From Riptortus pedestris (lineage: Eukaryota > Arthropoda > Insecta > Hemiptera > Alydidae): 64,000 bases of DNA. The position numbers were made by a program, and so were the translations under genes. Below, one piece after another: positions 21,129 to 33,736 of this stretch (within the stretch, counting starts at the first letter, position 1; each line of letters starts with the position of its first letter). The stretch covers positions 108,029,001-108,093,000 of the forward strand of contig CM032231.1 in NCBI GenBank assembly GCA_019009955.1, read 5' to 3'. The notes below the pieces were generated by a model. It searched no databases, was not told the DNA's origin, and worked only from the letters and a program-made list of their open reading frames with translations.

Positions 21129-21799
21129 ATTTTGAATGGACCTCATTTTTGTTATCTCATAGGTAGGATCGATGGACATTTGAAGAAAGTTTTCTAAAAT
21201 CGCGTCATGAGTACGACCTCAATAGCTGAATCTGCTAAAAGTGATCACGAATCTCCCTTGGACAACAAAAACAATACCAGCCGAATATATATGTATGCAC
21301 ACACACACACCATCAGTATCAATACGTAGAATAATTTATATCTCTATATTTACTAGTGAAGACGGGCCCGGTGCTTGAAATTTATTGTTCTTTGTATTTG
21401 CCCGCAAGGCTCAGAAAACTCACAAACAACCTTAAGTGAAGCCTGCTATTTCTTACTGCAGAAGAATACTGTATGCTTGACCTTTATATCTGATGTATAC
21501 GTCATATCTCGCCATTTCTCTGACGAATAATTCCAATTCATTTTTGAGGGCCTTAGTTACAAAGAACAGCTGCACAGAGAACAAAGCAATCCAATCAAGA
21601 CGATGTTAACCCATTAAAAGTAGGTAGAGGGTATAAAGTAAAACTAAACTTAAGCCAGAAAACATGAATTTTACGACTATGCAAATAGGACGGAGTGCCA
21701 TTAAAGATCCTTATTAAGTTTACTGTACTACTACAAAGGTTTTTGGTTGAGCAAATGTGATTGGCAAATAACTTCATGAAACCATCTCTGAAGTCCACG

Positions 21800-21872
21800 G
21801 TGCTAGTGTTTCGAAAATCGTTTTATTTCAACCTCAAAAGCTCAATAACTTCCCTGGATGGAAACCTGCTAA
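21800..21872 (-). mobile_element. HINE 5'-end remnant
   Basis: TTTCGAAAATCGTTTTATTTC, CAACCTCAAAAGCTCAATAA and GGAAACCTGCTAAAA follow the HINE terminus, with the palindrome destroyed. Confidence 0.6.
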
Positions 21873-22009
21873 AACAGTGCATGTTCTGAGCTTAGTAAAC
21901 CAATTACAAATGAAAATGCGTATGTAATATGAAAAACAAAAAAAGGAGGATACATTTAAAATCCACCTATTTCTCCTATGCCACCAAGACTTTAAAAATA
22001 TGGTCGGGC

Positions 22010-22096
22010 GTCATATTAAGTGTGATCGATGAACAAGGTATTTTCGAAATTCTCGCCAGAGTAGAACCACTACAGCTGATTGAGGAAAACATGCTA
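22010..22096 (-). mobile_element. HINE 5'-end remnant
   Basis: GTGATCGATGAACAAGG, TTTTCGAAATTCTCG, ACAGCTGATTGAGGAAAAC and ATGCTAAAA match the terminus in decayed form. Confidence 0.5.
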
Positions 22097-22487
22097 AAAA
22101 CCTGAAGAGCTACTATGTAATTTAATATATAGAAATAGGTCAACCATGTTTTATTTCAGACTAAACTAATTTGGAACTACTTGAGCAGAACGGATTTTCG
22201 ACTGCTGGGTATGGCCTCCAATTTAAATTGAATACGCTGCATTAGTGTTTTCTCCATGAACGCACCGCAATGGAATTCCTGGAGTCAAGTATTTCCTACG
22301 GTATTTCATATTCTCATTTTACTATGCTAGGGAGGGATCATGATCACTGAATTTATCACACTTCATATGTTATCAAAGCCAAACTATAAAAGGAATAATA
22401 AAGACTAAATTAAATTAATTAAGGTCAAGAATTAATCCAAATACAAGGCAATTGTTATAGATACTATATGTTGAATACATATATATT

Positions 22488-22629
<142 letters not shown>

Positions 22630-23717
22630 ATATCCGAATATGGGCACAATTATAAACACATAACATAATCCCCAATCCTTCAACTCAGGAATCAATGGTA
22701 ATCGGTTCACTTCAGAAGGTTTTAATAAGAAAAGATAGTTGCTGTCAGAACGCAGAAATCCTCAGCAATCAAACGTAAGCCCATTTAGGGTAGAAGAAGC
22801 AGATTATATAAAATCTGGTAAACTACAACTATACCTCGTCCAGAATACTGGAATTTCACAATTATACCTCTATGATGAGGTGCCATAGATAATAACAGGG
22901 GCTGTTGTTCTCTGATTAAAGTACCGTAATGAAGTTTGTTGAACGAGAAGAGCATTTTATTTGGGCCATGGTAATTGGAAAATAGCATCAGCTGATCATC
23001 TCTGAACACTTGGATAATCAAAAGGAAAGGATGGTCTGAGGTAGCAGTCCTAATACAAACGAATTCAGGAATGAATAATATTGTTGATCTGGGGAAAAAT
23101 AAAACGGAATGACTGCAGTAAGTAATACAGAACAACAACACTTTCCCCTTAATGAAAGCGCAATCAAACGGAACAGAAAATAATGATTTTGAAATGGCTT
23201 CGATAACTCATGACGAGACAAACGAGGCCCAAAAACATCAGCTTTAGGTTAAGCCGAAAAACAAATGACCAAATAACCAGCTGCGCCATAACTCAGGGAT
23301 TCCTCAAGCCCGTAGCAATTGGCCGCAACAACATTTCTTTCGTTGACCTAGAATTGGGAGTCGACCCGCATAATTTCCGCTGGGCTACGAGCCACTAACT
23401 TATGAATCAGAGATACAGCTGTGCATAGAAATGACTAGACCCCACCGACTTAGGTCTCCATAAATCTTAATATACGGAAATATTAACGGTATACTCCCTG
23501 ATATGAACAACCTGTTGGTCCTTAATTACTCTCTCTAGACTAGACAACACGCCTTACAAATGGATTCGATTTGTTAATGTACCTAGGACGCATTCTTATT
23601 AGCAATCCTTTGTAAATGTCATGGAATTTCTAATACACTGTCCCTGTATATACTGGAATTGTTATATCTATTCAGATAAGTGGATAAGTAAATTAATTAT
23701 CAAATAAAATTAAATTA
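22630..23717. other. Unassigned stretch
   Basis: Several frames of 60-118 codons overlap on both strands (22785-23398) but show no recognisable domain. A decayed gene or element cannot be excluded. Confidence 0.4.
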
Positions 23718-23933
23718 TTTATTTACGTCCACTTTTTTGCAACCTAGGCTAATTGGGGCGGGTTACCTACAGGTAACCGCCCTTTTCTAGCCAGGGTGGG
23801 ACTTTGGATTTTATTTAATGAATTACGACACTAAATAAATTTCTCTGCCCAGGTGGTAATCGAACTCGCCACTCTAGGTTTACCATGTGAGAATAAGATC
23901 AACGCTTTAACTCACATGGCTAACCTGAGCCCC
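23718..23933 (-). mobile_element. tRNA-derived SINE, copy 3, full length
   Basis: On the minus strand it reads GGGGCTCAGGTTAGCCATGT at the start, B box GGCGAGTTCGATTACC (about 23853-23868), the ACCCTGGCTAGAAAAGGGCG body, CAATTAGCC and a T/A-rich tail. It is the best match to copy 2. Confidence 0.87.
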
Positions 23934-24150
23934 AATATCATTTTAAAATTAGAACACTTATTAGCCTATGAAATGAACTGTCTAATTTGGTATTTCATAA
24001 AATAAAATTGAATGAAAAACACTAAAATGGAAAATAATTATTTTTTGAGTAAAAGTATTATTATTTATTGATTGATGTAGCTTTGCTTCATTGACAGTTA
24101 TGAAACTTTTTAAAGCATAATGTCGACGTTTTCCAGATGACATGAATTAT

Positions 24151-24599
24151 GTGTCGCAATTTTTGTTATATCGTCACCAAACTTGATATACAAACTTTTT
24201 ATGCAAAATAAAGATCAAGTTCGTTAATGACTGAAATCTAACAGGGGAGAGGTGGGGAATTTCAAAAATTCTTAATACCTCCGTTATTATGCGTCGGATC
24301 GAAACTTTGTACAGAACCAATCGTCTTGCAAATCCAATGTTCTATATATTTTGTTATGTACAATACTTTTTTCACTATCTTTAATATTAACCGAGATATT
24401 TGCATAATTAAGTTTAGTTTTCAGCCATCAGTAAACCCCTTCTAAAGCCATATTAACAATAAGCTGATGTATTATGAAACACTTTTTTTGAAGCTCAAAT
24501 ATCAATTCTTCTTATTGAAATTTTACAACTTGAGATAAATGCATAAGAGTGATGCAAGTGAGAAATCTGCTTAGTTAACGCAGCAGTTGCGTGACGGAC
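24151..24599 (+). mobile_element. HINE copy, subfamily C, 5'-truncated
   Basis: It starts just after where the TA tract and palindrome should be (GTCGCAATTTTTGTTATATC). It carries the core and a short C-type 3' arm (ATTTTACAACTTGAGATAAATG) and ends AAATCTGCTTAGTTAACGCAG, TTGCGTGACGGACA. Confidence 0.85.
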
Positions 24600-26123
24600 A
24601 TTATTTGAATGTTTAAATTTTTTTGGAAAGGTGAAATAAATCGAGTATTAGTAAAATAAGGTAATACAATTTGGCGCATTCCAAAATAAAAAAAGTCACT
24701 AATTCGGAAATCAATTACTTCTTTATGATTTGATTTAAAAGTGGAATCGGGAATATATGTGGGTTGGTGGTAAAGTAGTGACACCGCTAATAGTTACTAA
24801 ATTGCATGACGATGCTTAATAGACATTTAGGTAATGTATATGAGTTTAATCTTGAAGCTAAAGCCAACTTTCCTATCACTGAGGTTAGCCTGCTTCGGCC
24901 ATAAGTAATTAAGTTTAAATTTAATGAACTTTATATCAATTATCAACTATTTTCTCGAAATAATACTTCGCGTAAATACGTTAATTTTTATTTCACTCTA
25001 ATTTTTACTTATTATATCAAGGAATACCATACTTCCATTCAACAGCTTCAAACAATCAAACAGAGACTGAAATTTGTGGGCCAAGTATGGCACTGGTTTA
25101 GGGTAGACTAGAAAATTGAAACTTGATAAACAGAAAAATTCGACATATCTATATTGGGTAGGAATAGACTTCTATTAATTTCCAAATTACCTACAGTAGA
25201 AGATCCATAAGATACTGAATAATCAAATACCATCCCCTCAAATATGACATTTTAAATGCACTCGCAATATTACAGATACACCTAAGGTGTCCAACTTAAA
25301 AAGTACAGTAGAATTATCAATTCGAGTTTTTGTAGATTTTATTTTAATCAGAAGTGCATGATTCTGAAGGCAATAAATACCATTGAACAATTGATACGGT
25401 AAATGCAGGAATAAAACGAACAGAAGTTGTGAAGGATATCTACTCGACAATCAATTTTATGGTACTAGTTAAGTAAAACATAATTACTTTGAGTCATTTA
25501 TGCGTAGACAGTAGTCTTGGAATTTATAAGCGAAGGATAAAAGAAATGGCAAAATTACACCAAAAACATTTATTGGGAATTTAGGGTGGAATTTCGTCTC
25601 CTAACAAGATATCATCGGACCAGAATGGGAACACAGACACCTGGGCTTTTGGCGACATGTTAGAAGACAATTTTCTCAATAAATGTTTTATTGTCGGCCA
25701 TTTGTACAATCCATCGATTTATTTCAAGTGTTCCTGATAACATTAATGCCTCCATTATTAATTAGTTGTAAGCCATGTCTGAAATAAATGCAGCATATAA
25801 GCGTTTACTGTAATCCTTAATTGTACTGAAAAAAATCAGTGGGCGGAGGCAGATTTGGATTCATTTTCCTAGAAAACGAACGCCTTGTGGCAGCGAACTT
25901 TGTAATGTCACAGAATTATATGGTTATGGAGACTAGGAAACAACCACTATAAAGGAGGGTAACATAGTAGGGATTTAACCACCACTATCGGGGATTCAAA
26001 CTTGACTCAAACTGGAACTTTTAGTGTCTTTATGATTCCCTCAGCTGACTACTCAAAAGTTAACTTACACCAAAAGACATTTTAAAGCACTAGAGCTACA
26101 AGCGATTTATTTAACTATAAAAA
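24600..26123. other. Unassigned AT-rich stretch
   Basis: No family is recognised. The short frames at 24575-24784 and 25238-25450 lack any known motif. Confidence 0.4.
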
Positions 26124-26931
26124 ATCCGTCACGCAGGGGCTGCGTAAACTAAGCAAATTTCCCACGTGAAGATAAACGATAGATAAATCTACATACTGGT
26201 AACACAACACAACCATGAATATTAAGTGAATAAATACAAGAGGTAATAAGAAATCTTTCCCCTCCCAATGGGAAGCGCCTGAAATGTAAACAAACAGGTC
26301 TGCTAACCTCACACTGGAAAGAAAACAAATACCGAATCATATCGGAATGTAACATATTAATTTTAATGAAATCTATTTAATATAGCCAGTTTAATTTACA
26401 ATGAATGAGAATAATTTTTATCCCAATCACTAAACATTTTTAGTAATCCAAGAACAACAAAAGGGGGGAGGGGGATCAACAGAAAGTATTTGTTTGTATC
26501 TCGTATAATAAAGCTTTGTTGTAAACAATATTTGGTATTTAACCATGTAATGAAGTGGTTCATGATATAACATGAGCATATATCAGATAACAGCTTATTA
26601 TTAATATGACACTAGTAGGAGTGGAGTTTTACTGAAAGTGAAAAACTATAAAATCCAAATACCTCGGTTAATAGTCCTTATACGGAAAATATGTATAGAA
26701 CAATATTTATAGTAACTTTCATTTCCAATAAGATTGTTTCCATACAATTGTTTGGCCCGATGTATAGTATCAGAGATATTTTGAATTATCGAAACTCCTC
26801 CGCTCTAAATACCCTCTTCCAATTTCAGCAGTTAACGACCTTGATCTTTCATTATACATAAAAGCAATAAATATCGAGTTTCATAACAATTAAATAATAA
26901 TTGCGACCGCTAGAGCGGTAACAGATAAAGT

Positions 26932-26982
<51 letters not shown>

Positions 26983-27131
26983 ACTCACATATATGTAGGT
27001 ATACATACAGTTTTGAATGGACCGCATTTTCGTCATCTAATAGGTAGGATCGATGAACATTTGAAGAAAAATTAAAAAACCTCGTCATGACCACGACCTA
27101 AATAGCTGATTTCCCTTAAGGAAAATCCGCT
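26124..27131 (-). mobile_element. HINE copy, subfamily A, complete
   Basis: It opens ATCCGTCACGCAGGGGCTGCG after an A-run. The A arm, core and GCGACCGCTAGAGCGG follow. A (CA)n tract (26935-26990) then short TA replaces the usual microsatellite, and it ends GATTTCCCTTAAGGAAAATC-CGCT before an A-run. Confidence 0.9.
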
Positions 27132-27901
27132 AAAAGCAAGTTAAGTTCAAAACTATGTATCTAAATTTCAGTGTAAATGTATTTCAGGTTTGACTGTTTT
27201 TGTATTTTAATTTGGGGGCAATGACTTTTCAGATCTTTCTAAGAACAATGCTGAATTGCTTGTCTGTTTCTGTCTGTCTATCCTTCAGTTTGTTGCTCTA
27301 TTACTCAAAAGCAGCTCTTAGGATTTCTAAGAATTATTATATTCATAAGTCAATTATCCCAAGGTACAACATAGGCATACAAGAATTCGAATTTTCAACT
27401 ACGAGGAGGTGCTTACTTAGATGGAAAAAAAAATCAATAAAAAATCGAAGTAGTATTTTATTTAATAAGAGAATGAGATAACTAATATGCCCTAAATCTA
27501 ATATCTAGGTCTGGTAAGAAAATTCCAATAGAGCATTAAGGATTTCATAAAGCAGTTAATTGGTTGAGCTCCATGATATATGGTGGAGATTATATCGCTG
27601 CTCCTATAAGTAGAAAGCACTTTCTTATAACTCTCCAGATAGTTTATCCTCCACTCCTATTTCTCATATTTACTTCATAATGTCTTTAAAAGATGGCAGT
27701 AGAGAAAAAATGCCAGTTTCGCTTCTTACAATTCATTTCACGCGTTTTAGCCGTTCAGGCAGCTACAAACTATAATAAAGAAGTTATTATTAAGTTTTAA
27801 TTACAGTAGATATGTATTGCTGACCCCTACTTTGAATCAGTAATAAAAACTGACTGCAGGCAAAAGTTCATCAACGAAATTCAAGCGGCTTGAACCATTT
27901 T
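27132..27901. other. Unassigned stretch
   Basis: Nothing recognised. Confidence 0.4.
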
Positions 27902-28010
27902 AGCAGATTTCCCTCAAGGAAAACCAGCTATTGAGGTCGTACTCATGACGCGATTTTCGAAATCTTTCCGATCCTGCCCAGGAGATGACGAAAATGAGGT
28001 CCGTTCAAAA

Positions 28011-28092
<82 letters not shown>

Positions 28093-28811
28093 AAAAATTG
28101 TAACCTCTGTCTGTACATTGATTTTTTTCGCGAAATTTCACGATAACTTTTCGTTTCACATGTTATAGACACCATAATTGCATTTTGTTTCTTTCGTGGA
28201 TGTTTGATTGTTTGTTACCTTTTCACGCATAAACGGCTGAACCGAATTTGATGAAACTTGGTATGTATATTACTACTAGCCCAACTTAGACTTTAGGCTA
28301 TTCTAATATTCTCTGAGACGAACAGGAGTGGGGGTTATAAGGGAGGCTTGAAATTTCGATATTTCGTTTCCTATTGGTTTTTCGGCAAATATGCACATAA
28401 CAAATGTTGTTTATTTTGTTATTTAGAATAACTTTTGTTATATACACATTTTTCGTATAGTGAATTATAAACGAGATATAGACTAAAAGCTAAAGCGGGA
28501 GCTATTTTATTGGACACCAACGGTTGATCCGATTCTAACAAAACTCAGAATATATAAATTAGCATTATTTCTTACATGGTAATAACCTATATTAAAATGT
28601 TTATGTTATAACAGGAGTGGGGGTTATAAGGGAGGCCTGAAATAAAAATTCGTGATATTTCATTTTCTATTCCAAACCAACCACGGGTACTAACCCTAAA
28701 CACTGAAACGGGGAAATGTCCAAATATTGTGCAAAGTAAAGTCTTGCCGTAAAAATACCATCATCATTCCGGCTCAAATGAATTCCCGGGCGAAGCCGGG
28801 TACCTTAGCTA

Positions 28812-28873
<62 letters not shown>

Positions 28874-29347
28874 CTGTTACCGCTCTAGCGGTCCCAATTT
28901 TTGTCTTATCGTTACGAAACTTGATGTGTCATCGTTACAAAAAGAAAGATCAAGTTCATTAACGGCTGAAATCGGACCAGGGGGAGGGGGGTTTAGAGGG
29001 GGAAACTTCGAAATTTTTGAAATATCTCCTTTACTATACATCGGATCAAAAAATTGTATAGAACCAATCTTATTGCAAATGTAATGTTCTACAAATGTTA
29101 TTATGTATATTTTTTCACTATCTTGATTATTAACTGAGATATTTTCATTGTTTAGTTTCGGTCTTCAGTAAAGCCTCACCCCCTACTCATCTCATATTAA
29201 CAATATTATATTATGTTATAACGTACTTCATTTGAAGCTTAAATACCAAATATTGTTCTCATTGAACTTTATAGTTTTGAGACAAATGCAAATACGTCGC
29301 GCACGTGGGAAATCTGCTTAGTAAACGCAGCCTCTGCGTGACGGACT
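27902..29347 (+). mobile_element. HINE copy, subfamily C, hosting a Helitron in its TA tract
   Basis: The 5' end (AGCAGATTTCCCTCAAGGAA) and arm lead into (TA)n at 28014-28085, then the nested Helitron (28086-28812), then (TA)n at 28813-28869. TTTGTCTGTTACCGCTCTAG, the core, the short C arm and a complete 3' end (GGGAAATCTGCTTAGTAAACG, CAGCCTCTGCGTGACGGACT, T-run) follow. Confidence 0.9.
28086..28812 (+). mobile_element. Non-autonomous Helitron nested in HINE TA tract
   Basis: It contains CACGCATAAACGGCTGAACC and GATGAAACTTGGTATG, two versions of an AACAGGAGTGGGGGTTATAA block (about 28323 and 28610) that indicate an internal duplication, and a 3' hairpin CCCGGGCGAAGCCGGG followed by TACCTTAGCTAG, with host T next. 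CTAG after a GC hairpin is the Helitron 3' terminus. The 5' TC end is not clear. It belongs to the same family as 6578-7243. Confidence 0.8.
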
Positions 29348-30129
29348 TTTTTAGACGAACTTCCAAACATGTATTTCTAAAGATAGCCTATCTCAAGGCA
29401 GGCAGAGCGAATTTGAAAACACAAATTACTGAATTCACAAAAGGGGTAGATATTAGACAGAGTCGTTCAACGTTGAACTAAAATTTCAAACACGAGAATT
29501 AGGAGTAAAAGTATTTTCAATCACAAATTAAGTTGGACAATGAAAATCTGGGACATAATTACCAATAACTAATCCGATTTTACCGATGGACTTCGATGAA
29601 GTGATTAATATATGTTTCTAATTACAATTTGCTTTTCATTATTATGTTTAATTAAAAGCCGTAAGTTTTTTTAGTCATTGTTAAGTTTTCGCACTAAAAT
29701 GGTGCATTTTTTTCCCTACTAGCGAAGTATTTAAGTTAGTCACAAGTCGTCGTTTGCTCAATGCACCGGATCAAAAATGCCATAGAACGTATGGTAAAAG
29801 TAAAGGTCGTATACACATTTTTGTTTCTCTAGAAGTTCGAATTTTTTTTTATTTTCTCCCTCCCTAACCTCCATTCTCAATCCGAGCCAAAGAGAGAGGT
29901 GCACAATAATCCCAAAATTAAATTTCCACATTTTTAGACTAGATGCTTTTTGAGTATGCAAGATCCGTGTAGGCGACACGACGAAACTAGACTAAATGAG
30001 TTCAGGAAGGATCAAAACGGATGATTCCGTTGAAATTGAAACTTTTCGCGATTAAAATAGTTTGTTTGCTTAGTACAAATTTATTTCCCCAAATAACATC
30101 TATTTCTTAAGTAATCATCGCTAATATAA
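29348..30129. other. Unassigned stretch
   Basis: No family was recognised. Confidence 0.4.
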
Positions 30130-30287
30130 TTCGCCTATAGTAGAGCACCAGTAGTTTAACAACATTGGTTATGTGACATTTTTCGATCTCGAGATATTTT
30201 GAATTTTCAAAACCACCCCTCTTGACACCCATGTTTCTGGCCCGATTTCGGCCATTAATGGCCATGAACTTTAGCGTTGAATTAAAC

Positions 30288-30873
30288 CAGGTATGGGCAA
30301 CCTTTGACATGTTATGGGCCAAACGTTAGTATGAAAATTAACGTTCGCGGGCCGCTTTTAAAAGTTGTGCATTTTAAGGTAATGTTCATAATTTGTAACG
30401 ATAGACATCAGACATGAAATAACACGGCAATGTAATTATAATACAATTTACTAAAATATTAAAATGAAATGAAAAAAAAAAAATAGGTACTACATTATAA
30501 TTAAATCGTAAAATTTGGAATAACGAAAGTTAAAATTAGCGACAACGAAATCCGTGAGACACTTGAATTTCTCTTTGAGAAACTCATCCATCGATGTTTG
30601 GATTAATTCCACTGATACAAAGACGAAAAGGAATTTTCCGAATTATCGTCAGTCAGCCTAGTACGATGTTTTGATTTATTAACTTTCATCATTGAAAAGA
30701 ACTGATTGCATTTATAAATACTGCTTAATGAACAAATCTCTCCTCATCTTCCTCAATTGGTATAAGTAGTGTAATATTTTTGTTTAATTGGGTTTTTCAA
30801 AATGTCTCGCGGGCCGGATCAAATCTTACATCTTGCTCGTAAAAATTTTACTGCCGGTAGTTGGCCACATATG
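30288..30873 (-). mobile_element. hAT element with transposase C-terminal remnant (hAT-b)
   Basis: The 586-bp insert is flanked by the perfect 8-bp duplication AATTAAAC (30280-30287, 30874-30881). Its ends are CAGGTATGGGCAACCT and, from the other side, CATATGTGGCCAACTACC, which are imperfect inverted repeats. GCGGGCCG motifs near both ends (GTTCGCGGGCCGC, TCTCGCGGGCCGG) are typical of hATs of this type. The coding remnant is described separately. Confidence 0.88.
30536..30712 (-). pseudogene. hAT transposase dimerisation-region remnant
   Basis: The minus-strand frame 30603-30710 encodes CNQFFSMMKVNKSKHRTRLT followed by DDN. This corresponds to the hAT family C-terminal motif (C-E/N-Q-x-F-S-x-M-K-x-x-K-S-K-x-R-x-R-L-T-D). 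The continuation (INPNIDG, stop, VSQREIQVSH) is in another frame, so at least one frameshift and one stop break it. The N-terminal zinc finger and catalytic residues are deleted. The closest recognisable relatives are the GTF2IRD2/ZBED5/FAM200-like hAT transposases. It is non-functional. Confidence 0.78.
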
Positions 30874-30989
30874 AATTAAACGGTTAAATGTCGATTATGG
30901 TACAGATCAAATAAATATTTTCGAGTAAATAATGTACTATCTTAATTTATGACATTATCACACCACGAATTTATATCTATCTCACACAT

Positions 30990-31520
30990 TAAGGTCAATG
31001 AAAACAATATTTGGCATATAATCCTGGAATAAAGTGATTTAATTAATTGTTAATATGACATGAATATATAAATGAGTGAGGCTGCTGAAGGCTAAAATAT
31101 AATAAATGCAAATATCTGGGTTAATATCCTGGATAGAGGAAACATTTATATAGCAGTGCGCGTATAGAAAATTAAATTTGCAAAAAGACAGGTTTTATGG
31201 AAATCTACAACCCGACCTATAATATCGGAGATATGCTGAATTTTCTAACCCCCAGCTTTCCCATTAGACCTATTTCTGCCATTAAGGAACTTGATATATA
31301 ACTTTGCACGAAATGCTTATATATTGAGTTAGGTAACGATTAAAGAAATATTGCGGCCGTTAGAGTGGTAAAAGACAAGTATATATGTGCGTGTGTATAA
31401 TTTTGAACTGACTCCTTTGATATTCGTCATCTACAAGGTTGGATGATGAAGATTAGAAGAAAATTTTAGGAAACCGCCCATTGAGTACAACCGCAATAAC
31501 GTAAGGGAAATCTGCTTAAA
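30990..31520 (-). mobile_element. HINE copy, 3'-truncated and decayed
   Basis: It runs from AAACAATATTTGGCATATAA through the core (AATGCAAATATCTGGGTTAA), ATTGCGGCCGTTAGAGTGG and a short TATATATGTGCGTGTGTATA tract to a 5' end AAGGGAAATCTGCTTAAAA with half of the palindrome lost. Confidence 0.78.
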
Positions 31521-32462
31521 ACACACACAGCTGCACTCAATTATAGTTCGGAGTCCCTCAGAAAACGAGGGGAAAACTTCCTAATCGTAGTTCTACATAG
31601 AGGTTCAGCTTATAAGTACAGTAGTCTCAGGAAGTGTGAGACCATGATGACGACACTAAGTCCCACTTATTCATCAATAATGAAGACATTCTGTGGGTTT
31701 ATTTATGACAAATTGTTGGGCTGCAACTTGTGTGAAATCATTAATCATCGGATATCGAAAAACACAAATCAACTAAAATTAGTTTTTAACTTTAATTAAA
31801 AAGGAAAAAGAGCGCCAAAGACCTGACTGTTGAAACTCCAATTCTTAATTTAGAAGATAATCCTCGAGTAATTGAGTAATAATCTCCGCTAAGCCATTAC
31901 TTAGGTCACAGATGAATTTATTATGAAGTTTGAGTTCCCAGGATTGATCTTCACGATCAATATCTTCGTGTGCCAGTTCCAAGTCTTACACATTTGCATA
32001 TCATAATGCAAATGCAGAAGGCAGATGTTCACGGCTAAACATATTTGCTGTAATTGTGGCCAGGGCTTGTTAAACACCATCTTTCAATATGAATCTCTAA
32101 ATTTTAGTATAATCTACCCCTATCCTTTCTCGTGCAGTTTACGATAATAATAGTGTTTTTTCGAGGTTTACGAAATAATAGAATTTTAGATGCCTAAAGT
32201 AAATAACCTTTATTTACGTGGCTCAGAACAATGCATCTACTGAAATACATATGAGTTTAAAAAATAAGGAGCTACAACATGATTCTACAAGAGTAGTTAA
32301 GTCTACGCTCACATATAGTTCTCTATGATTGTTATCTGATTGAGTTGATAGTTAATTCTGCGGTCAAATGATTCTTTAACTTTTAGATTAGAGAAATTAG
32401 ATTATTGAATATTATGTAGGACCTCAACTACATTGAATTTCTATATTTGAATAATAATATAT
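31521..32462. other. Unassigned stretch
   Basis: Nothing recognised. Confidence 0.4.
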
Positions 32463-33090
32463 TTTTTTCTGTAATCATTGAATAATGGTAACATTACTAA
32501 ACTGAAATGGGTGAAGAAAGTGAAACATTTTGCAATAGAGTGAAGAAAGTAATCACTTTCTTCACAAGTGAAGAAAGTGAATTGCCTTCTTAATTAGTAA
32601 TAAGTATAAATTAAAAAATAATTTGAAGTTGGAAATTAAATGCTTTTAAATGTTTCTTAACATTGTAAGAATTTATTTTAACAAAATAATTTGAAATGTG
32701 AATGAATTATTGGTGGAAATAATCAATATATTTTAAAATTTAAATATAGTAATAATTACCTTCCTTGTTTATAACCTGCACTTGTTTATAACTGCACTAC
32801 TTCACAATCATTACTAGTTGTTTTATAACTATGCTTATAACCTTTCACAACCATGCTTATAACCTACCAACAACATACCATAATCTTCACAACATCCTAA
32901 TTTTGTTCATATTCTGGTTAGATCTGATCAGGTATTACACGATTACAGAAAAAATTTGATATTACACTCGTGACGAAAGTAGAATTTACAACTCTCGTGA
33001 AATTACCACACTCGCTTCGCTCGTGTGGGTAAACGTTTCACTCGAGTTGTAAAATGATCTACTTTCGTCACTTGTATAATAAATAACTAT
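32463..33090 (-). mobile_element. M1+M2 composite MITE-like unit
   Basis: M1 (32463-32955) is bounded by inverted TTTTTTCTGTAATC...GATTACAGAAAAAA. M2 (32956-33090) is a large hairpin with arms TTACACTCGTGACGAAAGTA and TACTTTCGTCACTTGTATAA around a GCTTCGC centre (33014-33020). The same M1+M2 order occurs at 59955-60590. It abuts a HINE at 33092. It has no coding capacity. Confidence 0.75.
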
Positions 33091-33091
33091 T

Positions 33092-33736
33092 AGTAGATTA
33101 CCCTTAAGGAATATCAGCTATTGAGGTTGTACCCATGACGCGATTTTCAATTTCCTCAAATGTCCATCCATCCTACCTAGTATATTTTCTCTAAATATGA
33201 ATATTAACCAAGATATTCGATTTTTTTCAGTTTTCGGCCTCCAGTAAGCCCACATTCCTATTTATTTCATTATAACAATAAACTGATATTAGATGAACCT
33301 CATTTTCTAACCTTAAATAACCTCTTCTAACCTTTATAAATGTAAATTCCTTATGCGACGACGCTATCAATTTAGGTTTTACGTTCTTGTCTCGAAAAGG
33401 TTAATTTGATCTATAGCATACTCGATATTTCATCAACACTGAAGATCATATTTGTTATTGGTAAAAATCGGACCAAGAATAGTGGGGGATTCGATATTTC
33501 AAATATTATTGCGTTGTATGATTTGGATCGAAAAATGTTATAGAAAGAATCTTGTTAAAATATTGTTGCTACATAATTGATTTTTATGTATTTTTTCGTA
33601 GCACAATTATTAAACGAGTAAACGTACGTACGTAGTTTTTGGTTGTTAGTCTAAATGTGTGGCGAAATGAGAACAAACGTTTTATACCAGCACGGAGGAA
33701 ATCTGTTTTGTTTACGCAGCCTCTGCGTGACGGGCC
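33092..33736 (+). mobile_element. HINE copy, extended subfamily D, internal deletion
   Basis: The 5' palindrome is decayed (AGTAGATTACCCTTAAGGAA). The segment from the TA tract to the mid-core is deleted. A D-type arm (TTTGATCTATAGCATACTCG, ACACTGAAGATCATATTTG) leads to GGAAATCTGTTTTGTTTACG and CAGCCTCTGCGTGACGGGCC. Confidence 0.82.

Larger units (their letters stand above)
18102..21236 (-). mobile_element. HINE copy, subfamily B, carrying two nested insertions
   Basis: HINE pieces lie at 18102-18442, 19179-19262 and 21122-21236 and read continuously when the inserts are removed. The first break is in the T-run of GATCTTTCTTTTT-CATAAAACG (a HINE inserted at 18443-19178). The second is in the TA/GT tract (mariner at 19263-21084). 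The 3' hairpin is damaged (CTGGGGCTGCGTAAACTAAG) and the 5' palindrome is partly deleted (CTGAATCTGCT). Confidence 0.85.
30130..30935 (-). mobile_element. HINE core remnant hosting a hAT element
   Basis: ATTTTTCGATCTCGAGATAT, CTGGCCCGATTTCGGCCATT and CATGAACTTTAGCG precede the insert. AACGGTTAAATGTCGATTAT and GGTACAGATCAAATAAATAT follow it, in HINE order. The ends are missing. Confidence 0.75.
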
